Shown piece after piece: positions 28,509 through 37,738 of a stretch of 64,000 nucleotides of DNA; the stretch's first letter is position 1, and each line of letters begins with the position of its first letter. Below the pieces are notes generated by a model, which ran no database searches, was not told where the DNA came from, and saw only the letters and a program-made list of their open reading frames with translations. Source of the DNA: Paracoccaceae bacterium (GTDB lineage: Bacteria > Pseudomonadota > Alphaproteobacteria > Rhodobacterales > Rhodobacteraceae); contig JAAFAB010000001.1 of NCBI GenBank assembly GCA_018222585.1, positions 408,198 to 472,197 of the forward strand. The letters run 5' to 3'. A program made the translations under genes and the position numbers.

Positions 28509-28533
28509 CCGCATCCCGCCCGGCGGGATGCGG
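28509..28533 (-). promoter_or_regulatory. clpP-clpX intercistronic hairpin
   Basis: CCGCATCCCG-cccgg-CGGGATGCGG is a perfect 10-bp stem 11 bp after the clpP stop, with no T run. It may attenuate read-through into clpX or protect the clpP mRNA 3' end. Confidence 0.6.
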
Positions 28534-28544
28534 TCCTGGCCGAA

Positions 28545-29177
28545 TTACTCGGCACCTTCTTCCTTGGCATCGCGGCTGTCGACGATCTCGTCGATCAGGC
28601 CCCAGTCCTTCGCCTCCTGGGCGCTCATGAAATTGTCCCGCTCCAGCGCATCGACCACGGTCTCGTAGTCCTGGCCGGTGTGCTTGACGTAGATGCGGTT
28701 CAGGCGCTCCTTCAGCCGCTCGGTGTGGCGGGCGTGGATCAGGATGTCCGTCGCCTGGCCCTGGTAGCCACCGGAGGGCTGGTGCACCATCACCTCCGAG
28801 TTGGGCAGGGCAAAGCGCATTCCGGCGGCCCCGCCAGCCAGCAGCAGCGAGCCCATGGAGGCCGCCTGGCCGACGACCAGGGTCGAGACCTTCGGCTTGA
28901 TGTACTGCATGGTGTCGTAGATCGACAGGCCCGAGGTGACGACACCACCGGGGCTGTTGATGTACATCGAGATTTCCTTCGACGGGTTCTCGGCCTCGAG
29001 GTGCAGAAGCTGCGCCACGATCAGTGACGACATGCCGTCATGCACCGGCCCCGACAGGAAGATGATGCGCTCTTTCAGTAGGCGCGAGAAGATGTCGTAA
29101 GCGCGTTCGCCCCGGCTGGTCTGTTCGACCACCATCGGCACGAGATTGTTCATGTAAAACTCTACCGGATCTTTCAT
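28545..29177 (-). CDS. clpP: ATP-dependent Clp protease proteolytic subunit ClpP
   Basis: This 210-aa serine protease forms the 14-mer chamber that works with ClpX or ClpA. The catalytic triad is Ser107 (GQAASMGS), His132 (MVHQPSGG) and Asp181 (ERDNFM). The start [20 protein letters not shown] matches family members; a GTG 24 nt upstream could also start but has a poorer context, while AGGCAGGG lies before ATG 29177. The first 9-10 residues may be processed. It lies upstream of clpX. Confidence 0.97.
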   Translation of the reverse strand: MKDPVEFYMNNLVPMVVEQTSRGERAYDIFSRLLKERIIFLSGPVHDGMSSLIVAQLLHLEAENPSKEISMYINSPGGVVTSGLSIYDTMQYIKPKVSTLVVGQAASMGSLLLAGGAAGMRFALPNSEVMVHQPSGGYQGQATDILIHARHTERLKERLNRIYVKHTGQDYETVVDALERDNFMSAQEAKDWGLIDEIVDSRDAKEEGAE

Positions 29178-29393
29178 CTGCGTGCCCTGCCTGATGCTCA
29201 CTTCTGTGGTATCCCCGATCCCTATCGACCGAAGCCTAACAGAGTCTTAGTGATGGCAAGGAACGGCTGCAAGGGCAGGTGCCGAATTTGCGCCCACAGC
29301 CTTAACACCCCGCAGGGCGATCCCGGCAACCGGCGTCATTTCTTCTTCATCAACATCGCGTTATGACGGGTGCCACGGACAAAGGACCAGACC

Positions 29394-30092
29394 ATGCCGG
29401 ATTTCACGCGCTACGCCGTTTACTACCTGCCCGAACCGGGCCCGCTGGCCAGCTTCGGTGCCGCCTGGCTGGGCTGGGACGTGCAGGACGGGACAGAGGT
29501 CCCCCACCCCGGGATCGAGGGCCTGCCCCGCCCGGTGGCCGAGCTGACGGCGACGCCGCGCAAGTACGGTTTTCATGGCACGGTGAAGCCCCCGTTCCGC
29601 CTCGCCGAGGGGCACGAAGCCGAGGGGCTGGCCCTGGCGGCAGACCGCCTCGCGGCCCGGCTTGAGCCGGTGACGCTGGACGGTCTGCACCTGACCCGCC
29701 TCGGCAGCTTCATCGCCCTGACCCCGCGCGGCAGCAAGGCGCAGCTGACGGCGCTGGCGGCCCTCGCTTCTGAGACCGTGCAGGGGCTGGATGCCTATCG
29801 CGCCCCCGCCCCGCAGAGCGAGCTGGACCGGCGCCGCAAGGCGGGGCTGAGCGCCCGGCAGGAAACCCACCTGCAGCAATGGGGCTATCCTTACGTGATG
29901 GAGGACTTCCGCTTCCACCTGACGCTGACCGGCAAGCTCTCGGCCATCGACGCGCCGAAGGTCGAGGCGGCGCTGCGCCCGGCCGTCGCACCGGTCCTGC
30001 CCGCGCCCTTCACCCTCGCCAGCCTCTGCCTCTGCGGCGAGGACGTGGCGGGGCGCTTCCACCTGGTGAAGCGCCTGCCCCTCGGCGGCTGA
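29394..30092 (+). CDS. DUF1045 2H-phosphoesterase-like protein
   Basis: This 232-aa cytosolic protein belongs to the DUF1045/TIGR03223 group, often found with phosphonate (phn) genes and built on the 2H phosphoesterase fold. Both catalytic-type motifs are visible: the first in RKYGFHGTVKPPF (H-G-T, residues 63-65) and the second in EDFRFHLTLTGKL (H-L-T). RYAVYYLPEPGPLASFGAAW is the typical start. No phn genes lie in this window, so a cyclic phosphodiester or ribose phosphonate role is unproven. AAAGGA precedes the ATG at 29394. It converges with tesB, the stops only 3 bp apart. Confidence 0.9.
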   Translation: MPDFTRYAVYYLPEPGPLASFGAAWLGWDVQDGTEVPHPGIEGLPRPVAELTATPRKYGFHGTVKPPFRLAEGHEAEGLALAADRLAARLEPVTLDGLHLTRLGSFIALTPRGSKAQLTALAALASETVQGLDAYRAPAPQSELDRRRKAGLSARQETHLQQWGYPYVMEDFRFHLTLTGKLSAIDAPKVEAALRPAVAPVLPAPFTLASLCLCGEDVAGRFHLVKRLPLGG

Positions 30093-30095
30093 GGC

Positions 30096-30980
30096 TCAGC
30101 CGGCGTCGGGGAAGCGCATCATCCCCTCCTGCGCGACCGAGGCCACGAGGCGGCGGTCGCGGGTGTAGATCCGCCCCAGGGCCATGCCGCGCGCATGACC
30201 GGTCCAGGGGCTGTCGATGCAGTAAAGCAGCCAGTCGTCGACGCGGAATTCGCCGTGCAGCCACAGCGCATGGTCCAGCGAGGCGACCTTGGCGCCCTCC
30301 TCCAGCCAGGTGCGGCCATGGGCGGTCAGCGCCCCCTGGATCAGACCGAGGTCCGAGGTATAGGCCAGGGCCGCGCGATGCAGCACCGGATCGTCCCCGA
30401 GGGGATAACGGCTGCGCACCCAGCGGTATTGCCAGCCCCGCCGCGCCGTCAGGTCGAAGGGCGGCGAGGGCGTCACCGGGCGCACCTCGATCGGGCGGTT
30501 CAGGCGCAGGTAGGCCAGCACTTCCTCGGGCACCGTGCCGGGATGGGCCTCGGCGAGGTCCAGCTCGTTCGGCAGATCCTCCGGGTCGGGAATGTTTTCG
30601 GGGAAAGGCTCCTCGTGGGCCAGCCCCCCGCCCTGCACCTGGTAGGAGGCCGTCAGGTTGAGGATCGGCTTGCCGTTCTGGATCGCCACCACGCGGCGGT
30701 TCGAGAAGCTGCGCCCGTCCATGTCGCGCTCGACCTGGTAGAGCACCGGCTCGACGGCCATGCCGGGGCGCAGGAAATAGGCGTGCAGGGAATGGCTGGT
30801 GCGGTCGGGCTCGACGGTTCGGGTGGCGGCCATCAGCGCCTGGGCGATCACCTGCCCGCCGAAGCTGCGCCCGCGCCCGCCCGGGGTGGCGATGCCGCGG
30901 TAGAAGTTCTCCTCGATCCGTTCGACGGTGAGGATCGGGGTCAGGATGTCCGCTGGGGTCAGGTCGCCTTGCTCGGGCAT
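30096..30980 (-). CDS. Acyl-CoA thioesterase II (TesB-like)
   Basis: This 294-aa double hot-dog enzyme hydrolyses medium/long-chain acyl-CoAs. TesB segments: VERIEENFYRGIATPGGRGR, FGGQVIAQALMAATRTV, SLHAYFLRPGMAVEPVLYQV, RDMDGRSFSNRRVVAIQNG, and LAYTSDLGLIQGAL carrying the conserved Asp of the TesB active site, then DHALWLHGEFRVDDWLLYC. GGAG precedes ATG 30980 by 6 nt. Downstream it converges with the DUF1045 gene; upstream lies the MFS gene on the same strand with a 108-bp gap. Confidence 0.94.
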   Translation of the reverse strand: MPEQGDLTPADILTPILTVERIEENFYRGIATPGGRGRSFGGQVIAQALMAATRTVEPDRTSHSLHAYFLRPGMAVEPVLYQVERDMDGRSFSNRRVVAIQNGKPILNLTASYQVQGGGLAHEEPFPENIPDPEDLPNELDLAEAHPGTVPEEVLAYLRLNRPIEVRPVTPSPPFDLTARRGWQYRWVRSRYPLGDDPVLHRAALAYTSDLGLIQGALTAHGRTWLEEGAKVASLDHALWLHGEFRVDDWLLYCIDSPWTGHARGMALGRIYTRDRRLVASVAQEGMMRFPDAG

Positions 30981-31088
30981 GATCTTCTCCGTCGCTGTGC
31001 CGGAGGTCCGGCGGGGCTTGTCCGCCGGAGGTCCGGCAGGTCGGGGGAATGTCCTCCGACCTGCCGGGGATTGCAAGCGGAAGCGGGG

Positions 31089-32291
31089 TCAGCCGGTCGC
31101 CATGCCGGGGCCACGTCCGCGACCGCGGGGCTGGGCGTCCAGCGCAGTGATGCCCAGGACCACGAGGCCCGCCAGCGCCAGCCCGGCCCCGACCAGACCG
31201 ACCGAGGGCCAGCCCGCCCCGGCCGCCAGCGCCATGCCGCCCAGCATGGGCCCGAGGGCATTGGCAAAGTTGAAGGCCGAGTGGTTCAGCGCCGCCGAAA
31301 GTGTCGGTGCCTCCTCGGCCAGGGTCATCAGCCGCGCCTGCAGCACCGAGCTGAGGCCGCCCGAGCAGCCGAGGATCAGCAGCACCGGCGCGATCAGCCA
31401 GACATTGCCCGCCACGGCCCAGAAGGTCAGCATCATCACCACGGCCACCGACAGTGCGAGGGCGGCGGCACCGATCTGGTTCTTGTCCGCCAGCCAGCCG
31501 AAGATGAACTGGCCGCAGGTCATGCCGATGCCGAAGATCATCAGAAGGACGGGCACCACGGTCTTCGGCTCTCCGGCGTATTCTATCACCACCGAGGCGA
31601 GGTAGGAGTAGATGCAGAACATGCCCCCCGTGCCGATGGCGCCGACGGCGAGGGTCAGCCAGATCTGGCGGCTCTTCAGGGTCGAGAGCTCACGCAGGGG
31701 GCTGGCCTCGGCAGTGGCTTCCAGCTTCGGCGCCAGCAGACGCACGAGGAGGGCGCAGCAGGCCGCCAGCGGCACCACGAAGGCGAAGGTCCAGCGCCAG
31801 CCGAGTTGCGCGCCGAAGAGGTTGGCCAACGGCACGCCGATCACGTTGGCCACGGTCAGGCCCGTGAGCACAGAGGCGACGGCGCGGGCGCGCCGCTCGG
31901 GCGGGACCAGCGAGGCGGCCATCAGGCCGGCGACGCCGAAGAAGGCGCCATGGGGCAGACCGGCGGCGAAGCGCGAGGCCAGGAACATCTCCCAGCTGGG
32001 CGCGACGGCGGAGAGGCCGTTGGCCAGCGCATAGAGCGACATCAGCACCACCAGCAGCCCGCGCCGCGACACCCGCGCGGCACCCAGGGCGATCAGCGGT
32101 GCGCCGACGCAGACGCCAAGCGCGTAGGAGGAGATGGCCCGCCCCGCCACGGCCTCGGAGACGCCGAAGTCTTCCGAGAAGAAGGGCAGGATGGACATGG
32201 TTGCAAATTCGGCCACGCCGATGGCGAAACCGCCAAGGGCCAGGGCCAGGGTCACCAGCATGGGATGGGCGACCGTCTGTTGACGGATCAT
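31089..32291 (-). CDS. MFS transporter, DHA1-type exporter
   Basis: This 400-aa 12-helix major facilitator is of the drug:H+ antiporter-1/AraJ-YdhP class. ALGGFAIGVAEFATMSILPF (helix 1), SSYALGVCVGAPLIALGAAR (motif A region with ARVSRRGLLVVLM), and FAAGLPHGAFFGVAGLMAAS (motif between helices 4 and 5) are typical of sugar-efflux/multidrug members. An open frame continues 59 codons upstream but lacks similarity; I take ATG 32291. The substrate is unknown. Confidence 0.9.
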   Translation of the reverse strand: MIRQQTVAHPMLVTLALALGGFAIGVAEFATMSILPFFSEDFGVSEAVAGRAISSYALGVCVGAPLIALGAARVSRRGLLVVLMSLYALANGLSAVAPSWEMFLASRFAAGLPHGAFFGVAGLMAASLVPPERRARAVASVLTGLTVANVIGVPLANLFGAQLGWRWTFAFVVPLAACCALLVRLLAPKLEATAEASPLRELSTLKSRQIWLTLAVGAIGTGGMFCIYSYLASVVIEYAGEPKTVVPVLLMIFGIGMTCGQFIFGWLADKNQIGAAALALSVAVVMMLTFWAVAGNVWLIAPVLLILGCSGGLSSVLQARLMTLAEEAPTLSAALNHSAFNFANALGPMLGGMALAAGAGWPSVGLVGAGLALAGLVVLGITALDAQPRGRGRGPGMATG

Positions 32292-32510
32292 GGCAGGAAC
32301 TCCCGCGAAGGGCGCGGCATTTCGGGACCTGATCCGGCACAATGTCCGATCAGCGGCCCCGGGGTCCGCGGGTATTGAGGATGAGGGCAGCCGGGAACTT
32401 GGAGGAGGGCCGGCCCACCCCTCTTTTCCCGCGCCGCGTGGGCAGGCGCAAGCCTCTGAAATCGCCAAGGCAGGATTGCGGACGTGCAGCAGCGCAGAGC
32501 GCCCCTGTCT

Positions 32511-33428
32511 TCAGCGTCGATCCGCCCGCTCGGCAGGCACGGCGCGCAGCAGTCGCGCCAGCCCCCAGCCGGCCGCGAACATGGCCAGCTCTCCCACCGT
32601 GGTCACCAGGCGGAACAGCAGGCTTGCCAGCAGCGCCAGATCGCGATCCTGACCTGCGGCCGAAAGCAGTGCCACCAGCGCCGCCTCGCGCAGGCCGAGG
32701 CCGCCCGGCACGCCCGGGGTGGCATAGCCGATGATCCAGGCCAGCAGCCCCGCCACCATCGCCGGGACCACGGGCACCGGGCCCAGCAAGGCGCAGACCA
32801 CGGCAAAACCCGCGCCGAGGCCCAGCATGAACAGCGCCGAGAGAAGCAGCGGGAGGCACAGTCGCCGCGCCAGGCTCCGGAACGGTCCGACCCGGGGCGC
32901 CAGCAGCAGCGCCACCAGCGCCAGCGACAGGGGCAGAAGACGCAGCGCAGGCGGCAGCGGCGCGATGACCTCGGCAGGCAGCAGGGGCGCCAGCAGGGCC
33001 AGGGCCAGCAGCGCCCCGGTCGGGGTGACCAGCAGTTCGGTCACCGTGGCACGGGCCAGGGCCGCATCGCTCAGCCCGCTTCCACGCAGCCAGAGCGCCC
33101 GGCCCAGGATATGCGCGACGTTTCCCGGCAGGTAGCGCGCCACCTGCGTTGCGGTCTGGGAAAGGTAGCTGCGGTGGCGCGGCACCTTCGCTCCGGTCTG
33201 CAGGACCTGGGCCTGCAGAATGCGATGCCAGCTCTCTGCCAGCAGGAAGAGCGCCCCCCCATAGGCCAGCCCCAGTCCGAGCAGAGGCACCAGCAGGCGC
33301 GGCCCCGGCCAGAGCGCGCGGACCTCATGCCACTGCGCCACCAGGGTGCGGGCCAGGAAGCCGAGCGCGGCCAGAAGGAGCAGCCCCCCCGCCAGCCGCA
33401 GCAGCCGCCCGCGACGCGTCGGGCTCAT
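32511..33428 (-). CDS. LPG-synthase-TM/UPF0104-like membrane protein (possible flippase)
   Basis: This 305-aa integral membrane protein has 7-8 helices and belongs to the lysylphosphatidylglycerol_TM (UPF0104) group. The diagnostic segment RYLPGNVAHILGRALWL (residues 95-111) and the C-terminal GYATPGVPGGLGLREAALVA are visible; the latter is the G-x-P-G-G-L-G-x-R-E motif of the family. Such proteins are flippase-like or accompany glycolipid pathways. It overlaps the upstream methyltransferase gene by ATGA, and is the last gene of a four-gene glycosylation operon. Confidence 0.88.
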   Translation of the reverse strand: MSPTRRGRLLRLAGGLLLLAALGFLARTLVAQWHEVRALWPGPRLLVPLLGLGLAYGGALFLLAESWHRILQAQVLQTGAKVPRHRSYLSQTATQVARYLPGNVAHILGRALWLRGSGLSDAALARATVTELLVTPTGALLALALLAPLLPAEVIAPLPPALRLLPLSLALVALLLAPRVGPFRSLARRLCLPLLLSALFMLGLGAGFAVVCALLGPVPVVPAMVAGLLAWIIGYATPGVPGGLGLREAALVALLSAAGQDRDLALLASLLFRLVTTVGELAMFAAGWGLARLLRAVPAERADRR

Positions 33429-34168
33429 CGGTGCTCGGGTCCGGGCGCGCTGAGCAGGGTGGTTTCGTCCGGGTAGGGCAGCGAGGGCGTCAGTCCGCGC
33501 AGCCGCTCGACCCTGAGGTCGCAACTCTCGATGGCCTCGCGGTAGCGGCAGCGATGGGAATTGTCGAAGACGATCAACCCGCCCGGCGCCAGCCGCGTGC
33601 GGGCATGGGCCAGACAGGCGGCCCGCGCCCTGCCGTCGATGACGATCAGGTCGAACTGCCCTTCCTCGCGCTCGATGGCGCGGGCATAGGCGCGAAAGCT
33701 CTGTCCCTGCTCCGGCTTCTTCTGGGACACGTAGAGCGGGTCCGTCACCCGGTCGGCATCGGGCAGGACGGTGCGCAGACGCACCGGGCCGAGACCTGGC
33801 AGGCGGTCCAGCAGGCCCTGCATCTTGTAGCCCCACCCCGCGTGATGCTCGATCGTGGTGACCGAAGCGGCGCGGCGCGCCAGCCAGACGGTACTGGCAC
33901 CCGAGCCGTATTCGAAGACCCGCGCCGCCGGACGCTCGGCAAGAAAGGCGTCCACGCGGTCGATGGCGCGATAGGTCCACCACGGCACATCCAGCGCGAC
34001 CAGCCCTTCAAGGTCATGGATGGCGAAGAGAGAGCGCAGCCAGTGCGCCCGGCGCGAATGCGGCGCCAGCCGGTCCAGCAAGGCCAGCACGCCGAGCGCC
34101 CGCGCCACCCGTCCGGCCCCGCGCACAAGGCCGACGTAGACCGTCCTGGCCCAAACCTTTCGTCCCAT
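33425..34168 (-). CDS. Class I SAM-dependent methyltransferase
   Basis: This 247-aa protein has a Rossmann methyltransferase core: motif I as VFEYGSGASTVWLA (residues 85-98), a following acidic strand SVTTIEHHAGWGYKM, FDLIVIDGRARAACL (motif II/III) and LAPGGLIVFDNSHR. The first 60 residues are basic and may contact the membrane. It resembles Methyltransf_24-like small-molecule or glycan methyltransferases. Its position between a PMT-like transferase (78 bp upstream) and a flippase-like protein (overlapping) suggests modification of an envelope glycan or lipid carrier. The acceptor is unknown. Confidence 0.85.
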   Translation of the reverse strand: MGRKVWARTVYVGLVRGAGRVARALGVLALLDRLAPHSRRAHWLRSLFAIHDLEGLVALDVPWWTYRAIDRVDAFLAERPAARVFEYGSGASTVWLARRAASVTTIEHHAGWGYKMQGLLDRLPGLGPVRLRTVLPDADRVTDPLYVSQKKPEQGQSFRAYARAIEREEGQFDLIVIDGRARAACLAHARTRLAPGGLIVFDNSHRCRYREAIESCDLRVERLRGLTPSLPYPDETTLLSAPGPEHR

Positions 34169-34246
34169 CCTGCCGTTCCTTTCCTTGCGCCCGTCGTTAC
34201 GCCCGTCCTTCCGCCCGCACCGAGGTCTCCGGTGACCGCGATTTCT

Positions 34247-35821
34247 TCAGCCGGTGCGCGGATCCCGGCACAGCCAGGCCAGGCGCCCGGCGCCTGCCGG
34301 CCCCTCCGTATCCGGTATCTGTTTCGCTTGCACCATTTCTTCGCAGAAGCCCCGATCCCAGGGGGCCGTGAACCCCTCGACCTGGGTGCGGAAGTTGTCC
34401 GCATACTCGGCCGCGGTGACCAGCGTCACCAGGCCCCCCAGGGCGCCGGCCAGCAGCAGCGGCCCGCGCCCACCCGCGCGCGCGTCGCCCGTGCCTGCCC
34501 GCGTTCCGGCCAGTCCGGCCAGCGCCGGTACCGCCAGAAGGGGCCAGAGATCAACATGATAGCGCAGGGTGATCGTCGCATAGGAGAGCGTCAGCAGAGC
34601 CGAGAGGACGAAGGCCGCGCCCAGCCCTGCCAGCGGCCACCGCTGGCCCGGCCCCTCCGCGCCGGCACCGCCGCGTCGCGCGCCGCGCAGGCCCCGCGCG
34701 GCCAGCACCACCCAGCCACACCAGAGGAAGAGCATCCCCGTATCGGGCCACTCGATGCGGATATAGCCGAGCCGGTCGAAGGTCATCGCGCGAAACAGCT
34801 CCTGCTCGGCCCGGGCCAGGCCCCGGGTCACCGCCTGCGGCGGTCCGAGAAGATACTGAAAGGCATTCGGCAGGATGCGCGCCGGATCGAAGCGCCCGTG
34901 CTCGATGAAGGTCTGCGCGCGGACACCCTGCAGGTCCTCGTGGCCCCAGTAGATCGCCCCGTATTGCAGCTGTGAGGGCTCGAAACTGCCATGGGTGACC
35001 CCACCGTCGCCGAACCGCAGCGCATTGTAGCCGGTGTAGCCCGCGATGCCGCCGGCCAGCAGCGCCAGCGCCAGGATGGCCGGCAGCAGGGCCTGCCGGC
35101 GCAACTGCCACAGCATCCGCAACGCCGCCAGCCCGGTCGCCAGGTAGAGTGCCACCGCCACGTTGGGACGCGCCTGCAGACAGAGCGCCGCCAGCAGGCC
35201 AAGACCCAGCAGGCAGCTCCAGGCGCCACCGCGCCCCAGCACGAAATGGCGGTGCCACAGCCAGACCACGCCGCCCGACAGGCCGAAAGCCATGGCGATC
35301 GGCTCCTGGTAGAGCGCGTGATTGACCACCAGCAACAGCCCCGGCCCGGCCAGCCAGGTCCCGAGGCCAAGCAGTAGCGCCGCAGGGCGCGAAACTCCGT
35401 CGCCCGCCGGATCGGCCCGCAGGGCGGCGTGGAAGGCGGCGTGATAGAAGGCACAGCCGACGACCGCCCAGACCCACAGCGACAGCGGCGCCAAAGAGAC
35501 CTGCGTCACGTCCACGAAGGGCGACAGCAAGGCACGCAGCAACAGCGGCCCGGCGCCATGGTAGATGTACCCCGTGCCATCCGGCGCATAATGCCCTTCA
35601 TAGCGCAGCAGGCGGGCGGGCAGCTCGATCTCTCCGGCGCGCAGGGCCAGCCAGGCTTCGTCATAGATCCGGCTGCCGAACTGCTCGGGGCCGCTGCCGG
35701 GCACGACCAGGAAGGCCAGCAGGCCCAGCACAAGCGCGCCGGTCAGCGCCGTCAGAAGCGCGATCCGGGTACTGTCGGCAAGGGGGCCGCCACGGGCGGC
35801 GGGCTCAGTCCGGCTGGTCAT
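34247..35821 (-). CDS. PMT/ArnT-like multi-pass membrane glycosyltransferase
   Basis: This 524-aa inner-membrane protein has about 11-12 helices and a GT39/GT83-like organisation: after helix 1 a periplasmic loop with RIYDEAWLALRAGEIELPAR holds the acidic pair (Asp-Glu) typical of the catalytic loop in lipid-linked-sugar transferases; HYAPDGTGYIYHGAGPLL follows. A long periplasmic C-terminal part is present. It probably transfers a sugar from polyprenyl phosphate, which the GT2 protein encoded immediately upstream (17-bp overlap) would charge. The acceptor is unknown. Start ATG 35821; the open frame upstream is a shadow of the GT2 gene. Confidence 0.82.
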   Translation of the reverse strand: MTSRTEPAARGGPLADSTRIALLTALTGALVLGLLAFLVVPGSGPEQFGSRIYDEAWLALRAGEIELPARLLRYEGHYAPDGTGYIYHGAGPLLLRALLSPFVDVTQVSLAPLSLWVWAVVGCAFYHAAFHAALRADPAGDGVSRPAALLLGLGTWLAGPGLLLVVNHALYQEPIAMAFGLSGGVVWLWHRHFVLGRGGAWSCLLGLGLLAALCLQARPNVAVALYLATGLAALRMLWQLRRQALLPAILALALLAGGIAGYTGYNALRFGDGGVTHGSFEPSQLQYGAIYWGHEDLQGVRAQTFIEHGRFDPARILPNAFQYLLGPPQAVTRGLARAEQELFRAMTFDRLGYIRIEWPDTGMLFLWCGWVVLAARGLRGARRGGAGAEGPGQRWPLAGLGAAFVLSALLTLSYATITLRYHVDLWPLLAVPALAGLAGTRAGTGDARAGGRGPLLLAGALGGLVTLVTAAEYADNFRTQVEGFTAPWDRGFCEEMVQAKQIPDTEGPAGAGRLAWLCRDPRTG

Positions 35822-36875
35822 CCCGGTCCCCCTCCGAAGAGCTTGGCGAGGTTGGCGGCAGGGCCTCGGCCACCTGGGTTTCCAGCTGCCGCACCCTGGA
35901 CAGCACGGCCTCCGCAAGGCGACGGTTGGTGGCGATGGTGTCGGACAGGAAGGCGATGACGACGGTGAAATAGCCCGCCAGCAGGAAGGCGCTGCCCAGC
36001 ACAAGCGACTGCACATGACCGTCGCCGTCGCCCATCATGTAGAACCGCAGGAAGCGGATCACCGGCCACAGTCCGATACCGATCATCACCAGCCCCAGCC
36101 AGAGGAAAGAGCTGAGCGGCATGTACATGAAACAGCTGCGCAGGATCGTCACCACCTGCTTGCGAACGAACTGGAAGCTGGAGCGGAACAGCCGCGACGG
36201 GCGCGTCGCCGGGTTGGTCCTTACCGGCACCGAAAGCACGGTCATGCCATGGTTCCCGGCATGGATCAGCGTCTCGATGGTATAGCTGAAGCGGGTCATG
36301 ACGTTGATCTTCAACGCCGCCTCGCGGGAATAGGCACGGAAGCCCGTCACCGCGTCACGGGCATCTATCCCCGCCAGCCGCCGCACCATGGCCGAGCCCA
36401 TCCTCTGCATGAACCGCTTGCCCGCCGAGAACTCGCGGTTCGCGCCCGGATTGCGATCCCCCAGCACGATGTCGGCCCGGCCCTCGGCGATCGGGCGCAC
36501 CAGGTCGGGGATGGACTCGCCGCTGTACTGGTGATCGCCGTCGGTGTTGACGATGATGTCCGCGCCGAGGCGCAGCGCATTGTCGATGCCGGCCTGGAAG
36601 GCCCGGGCGAGCCCCTTGTTGCCCTTCTGGACAAGGATGTGCTCGACGCCGTGCCGGCGGGCGGTCTCGACCGTGGCATCGGTCGAGCCGTCGTCGATCA
36701 CCTGGATCTCGACCGAGCCGATGCCCGGAATCCGTCGCGGGATACCCCGCAACACCTCGGGCAGGGTCTTCTCCTCGTTGAAGCAGGGCACCTGCACGAT
36801 CAGCTTCAGCGGACGCGTCCGAGGGACGGTGCCGGGCTGGCCGCTGCCGTCGAAATCCAGTTTGGTTAGCGCCAT
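35805..36875 (-). CDS. GT2 polyprenyl-phosphate glycosyltransferase (DPM1/GtrB-like) with C-terminal TM pair
   Basis: This 356-aa protein has a GT-A catalytic domain with LIVQVPCFNEEKTLPEVLRG, the nucleotide-binding VIDDGSTDATVETARRHG, and the DxD-like metal site NTDGDHQYSG (residues 110-120). DAVTGFRAYSREAALKINVM and FSYTIETLIHAG match DPM1-like/GtrB proteins. Two C-terminal helices (LWLGLVMIGIGLWPVIRFL and LGSAFLLAGYFTVVIAFLS) anchor it. It should load a hexose onto undecaprenyl phosphate. ATG 36875 has GGGAG close by; a GTG at 36914 would add 13 residues and cannot be excluded. First gene of the operon. Confidence 0.9.
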   Translation of the reverse strand: MALTKLDFDGSGQPGTVPRTRPLKLIVQVPCFNEEKTLPEVLRGIPRRIPGIGSVEIQVIDDGSTDATVETARRHGVEHILVQKGNKGLARAFQAGIDNALRLGADIIVNTDGDHQYSGESIPDLVRPIAEGRADIVLGDRNPGANREFSAGKRFMQRMGSAMVRRLAGIDARDAVTGFRAYSREAALKINVMTRFSYTIETLIHAGNHGMTVLSVPVRTNPATRPSRLFRSSFQFVRKQVVTILRSCFMYMPLSSFLWLGLVMIGIGLWPVIRFLRFYMMGDGDGHVQSLVLGSAFLLAGYFTVVIAFLSDTIATNRRLAEAVLSRVRQLETQVAEALPPTSPSSSEGDRDDQPD

Positions 36876-37072
36876 TTGCTCCCGTCCCGCCAGGTTTCGG
36901 CCCCAAGTTTCCACTTTGGAACCAATCGGGGCAATTATGGCGAAATATTGCTGGATTTACAGTCTTTCTTCGACCTTCGGGTCGCGGACACATGACAAGC
37001 GTTGCATCGCTGCCGCGGCCCGGGCAGATGGCCGAGGCAAGGGGAAACGCTGCCCCCTGCCCCGCCCTGTTG

Positions 37073-37738
37073 CTACCAGGGCAGCGGACCGTCGGGACCG
37101 GTGAAACTGCCGGTCGGGCTGTCGGCATCAAGTGCCGCCAGGACCAGCGGCCGCGCCCCGACCTCGACACTGTCGGTTCCCTGGAAGTCATTGATCGCCG
37201 TGGCCGTGAAGCCCGGGCTGGCGGCGCGCACCTTGATACCGCTCTCGTCCAGTTCGACGGCCAGGGCGAGGGTGTTGGCGTCGAGCGCGGTCTTCGACGC
37301 CGGGCAGGTGGCGCCGAAGTAGGGGCGGAAGGGGAAAGAGGGTTCGGAATTCAGCGTCAGCGATCCGATCCCGCTGGAGACGTTGAGGATGCGGCCCGCC
37401 GTCGACGGGCGGATCAGCGGCAGCAGCAGGTAGGCCAGGCCCGAAACGGCCGAGATCGGCAGGCCCAGCAGGATGGCGCGATGCGGGCCGTGATGATCGG
37501 CGAGGGTGCCCGAGCGATGGCGGGTCAGCAGGGTGGCGATGGATTGCAGCCCGATCACCGCCCCGACGATGAGCGCGCTGACCCCCTGCCGCGTCCCGAG
37601 CTCTACCGCCAGCGCCCCCAGCGGCACGCTGATCGCGAGCGAGCCCGGGAAGACCGACAGCGCAACGGGGCCGACACCGGCGAGGGTGGAGACGGAAGAC
37701 GGAGAAAGGGCGGAAGAGCCCGGCAAGGTCGTAGACAT
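37073..37738 (-). pseudogene. Chimeric ORF: MFS transporter N-terminus joined to SDR dehydrogenase C-terminus
   Basis: This 221-aa reading frame looks like two broken genes. Residues 1 to about 112 are the first three helices of an MFS exporter, with the motif A equivalent LLTRHRSGTLADHHGPHRA. From about residue 114 the protein becomes the C-terminal half of a short-chain dehydrogenase: GRILNVSSGIGSLTLNS, PASKTALDANTLALAVEL, IKVRAASPGFTATAINDF and the end PTGSFTGPDGPLPW. The SDR catalytic Tyr of YxxxK is Cys145 (CPASK), and its NAD-binding N-terminus is missing. The simplest reading is a deletion fusing an MFS gene and an SDR gene near 37395, with later decay. It might still be expressed but should be enzymatically dead. 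Confidence 0.75.

Noticed and set aside
29205-29290. CTTG-N17-CACTAA upstream of clpP as an RpoH promoter
   Set aside because: Heat-shock control of clpP is plausible, but the -10 match is poor and several other placements fit equally well.
36909-36921. TTCCA-ctt-TGGAA palindrome upstream of the GT2 gene
   Set aside because: Arms are only 5 bp; no second copy; it may even be inside the coding sequence if the GTG start is used.
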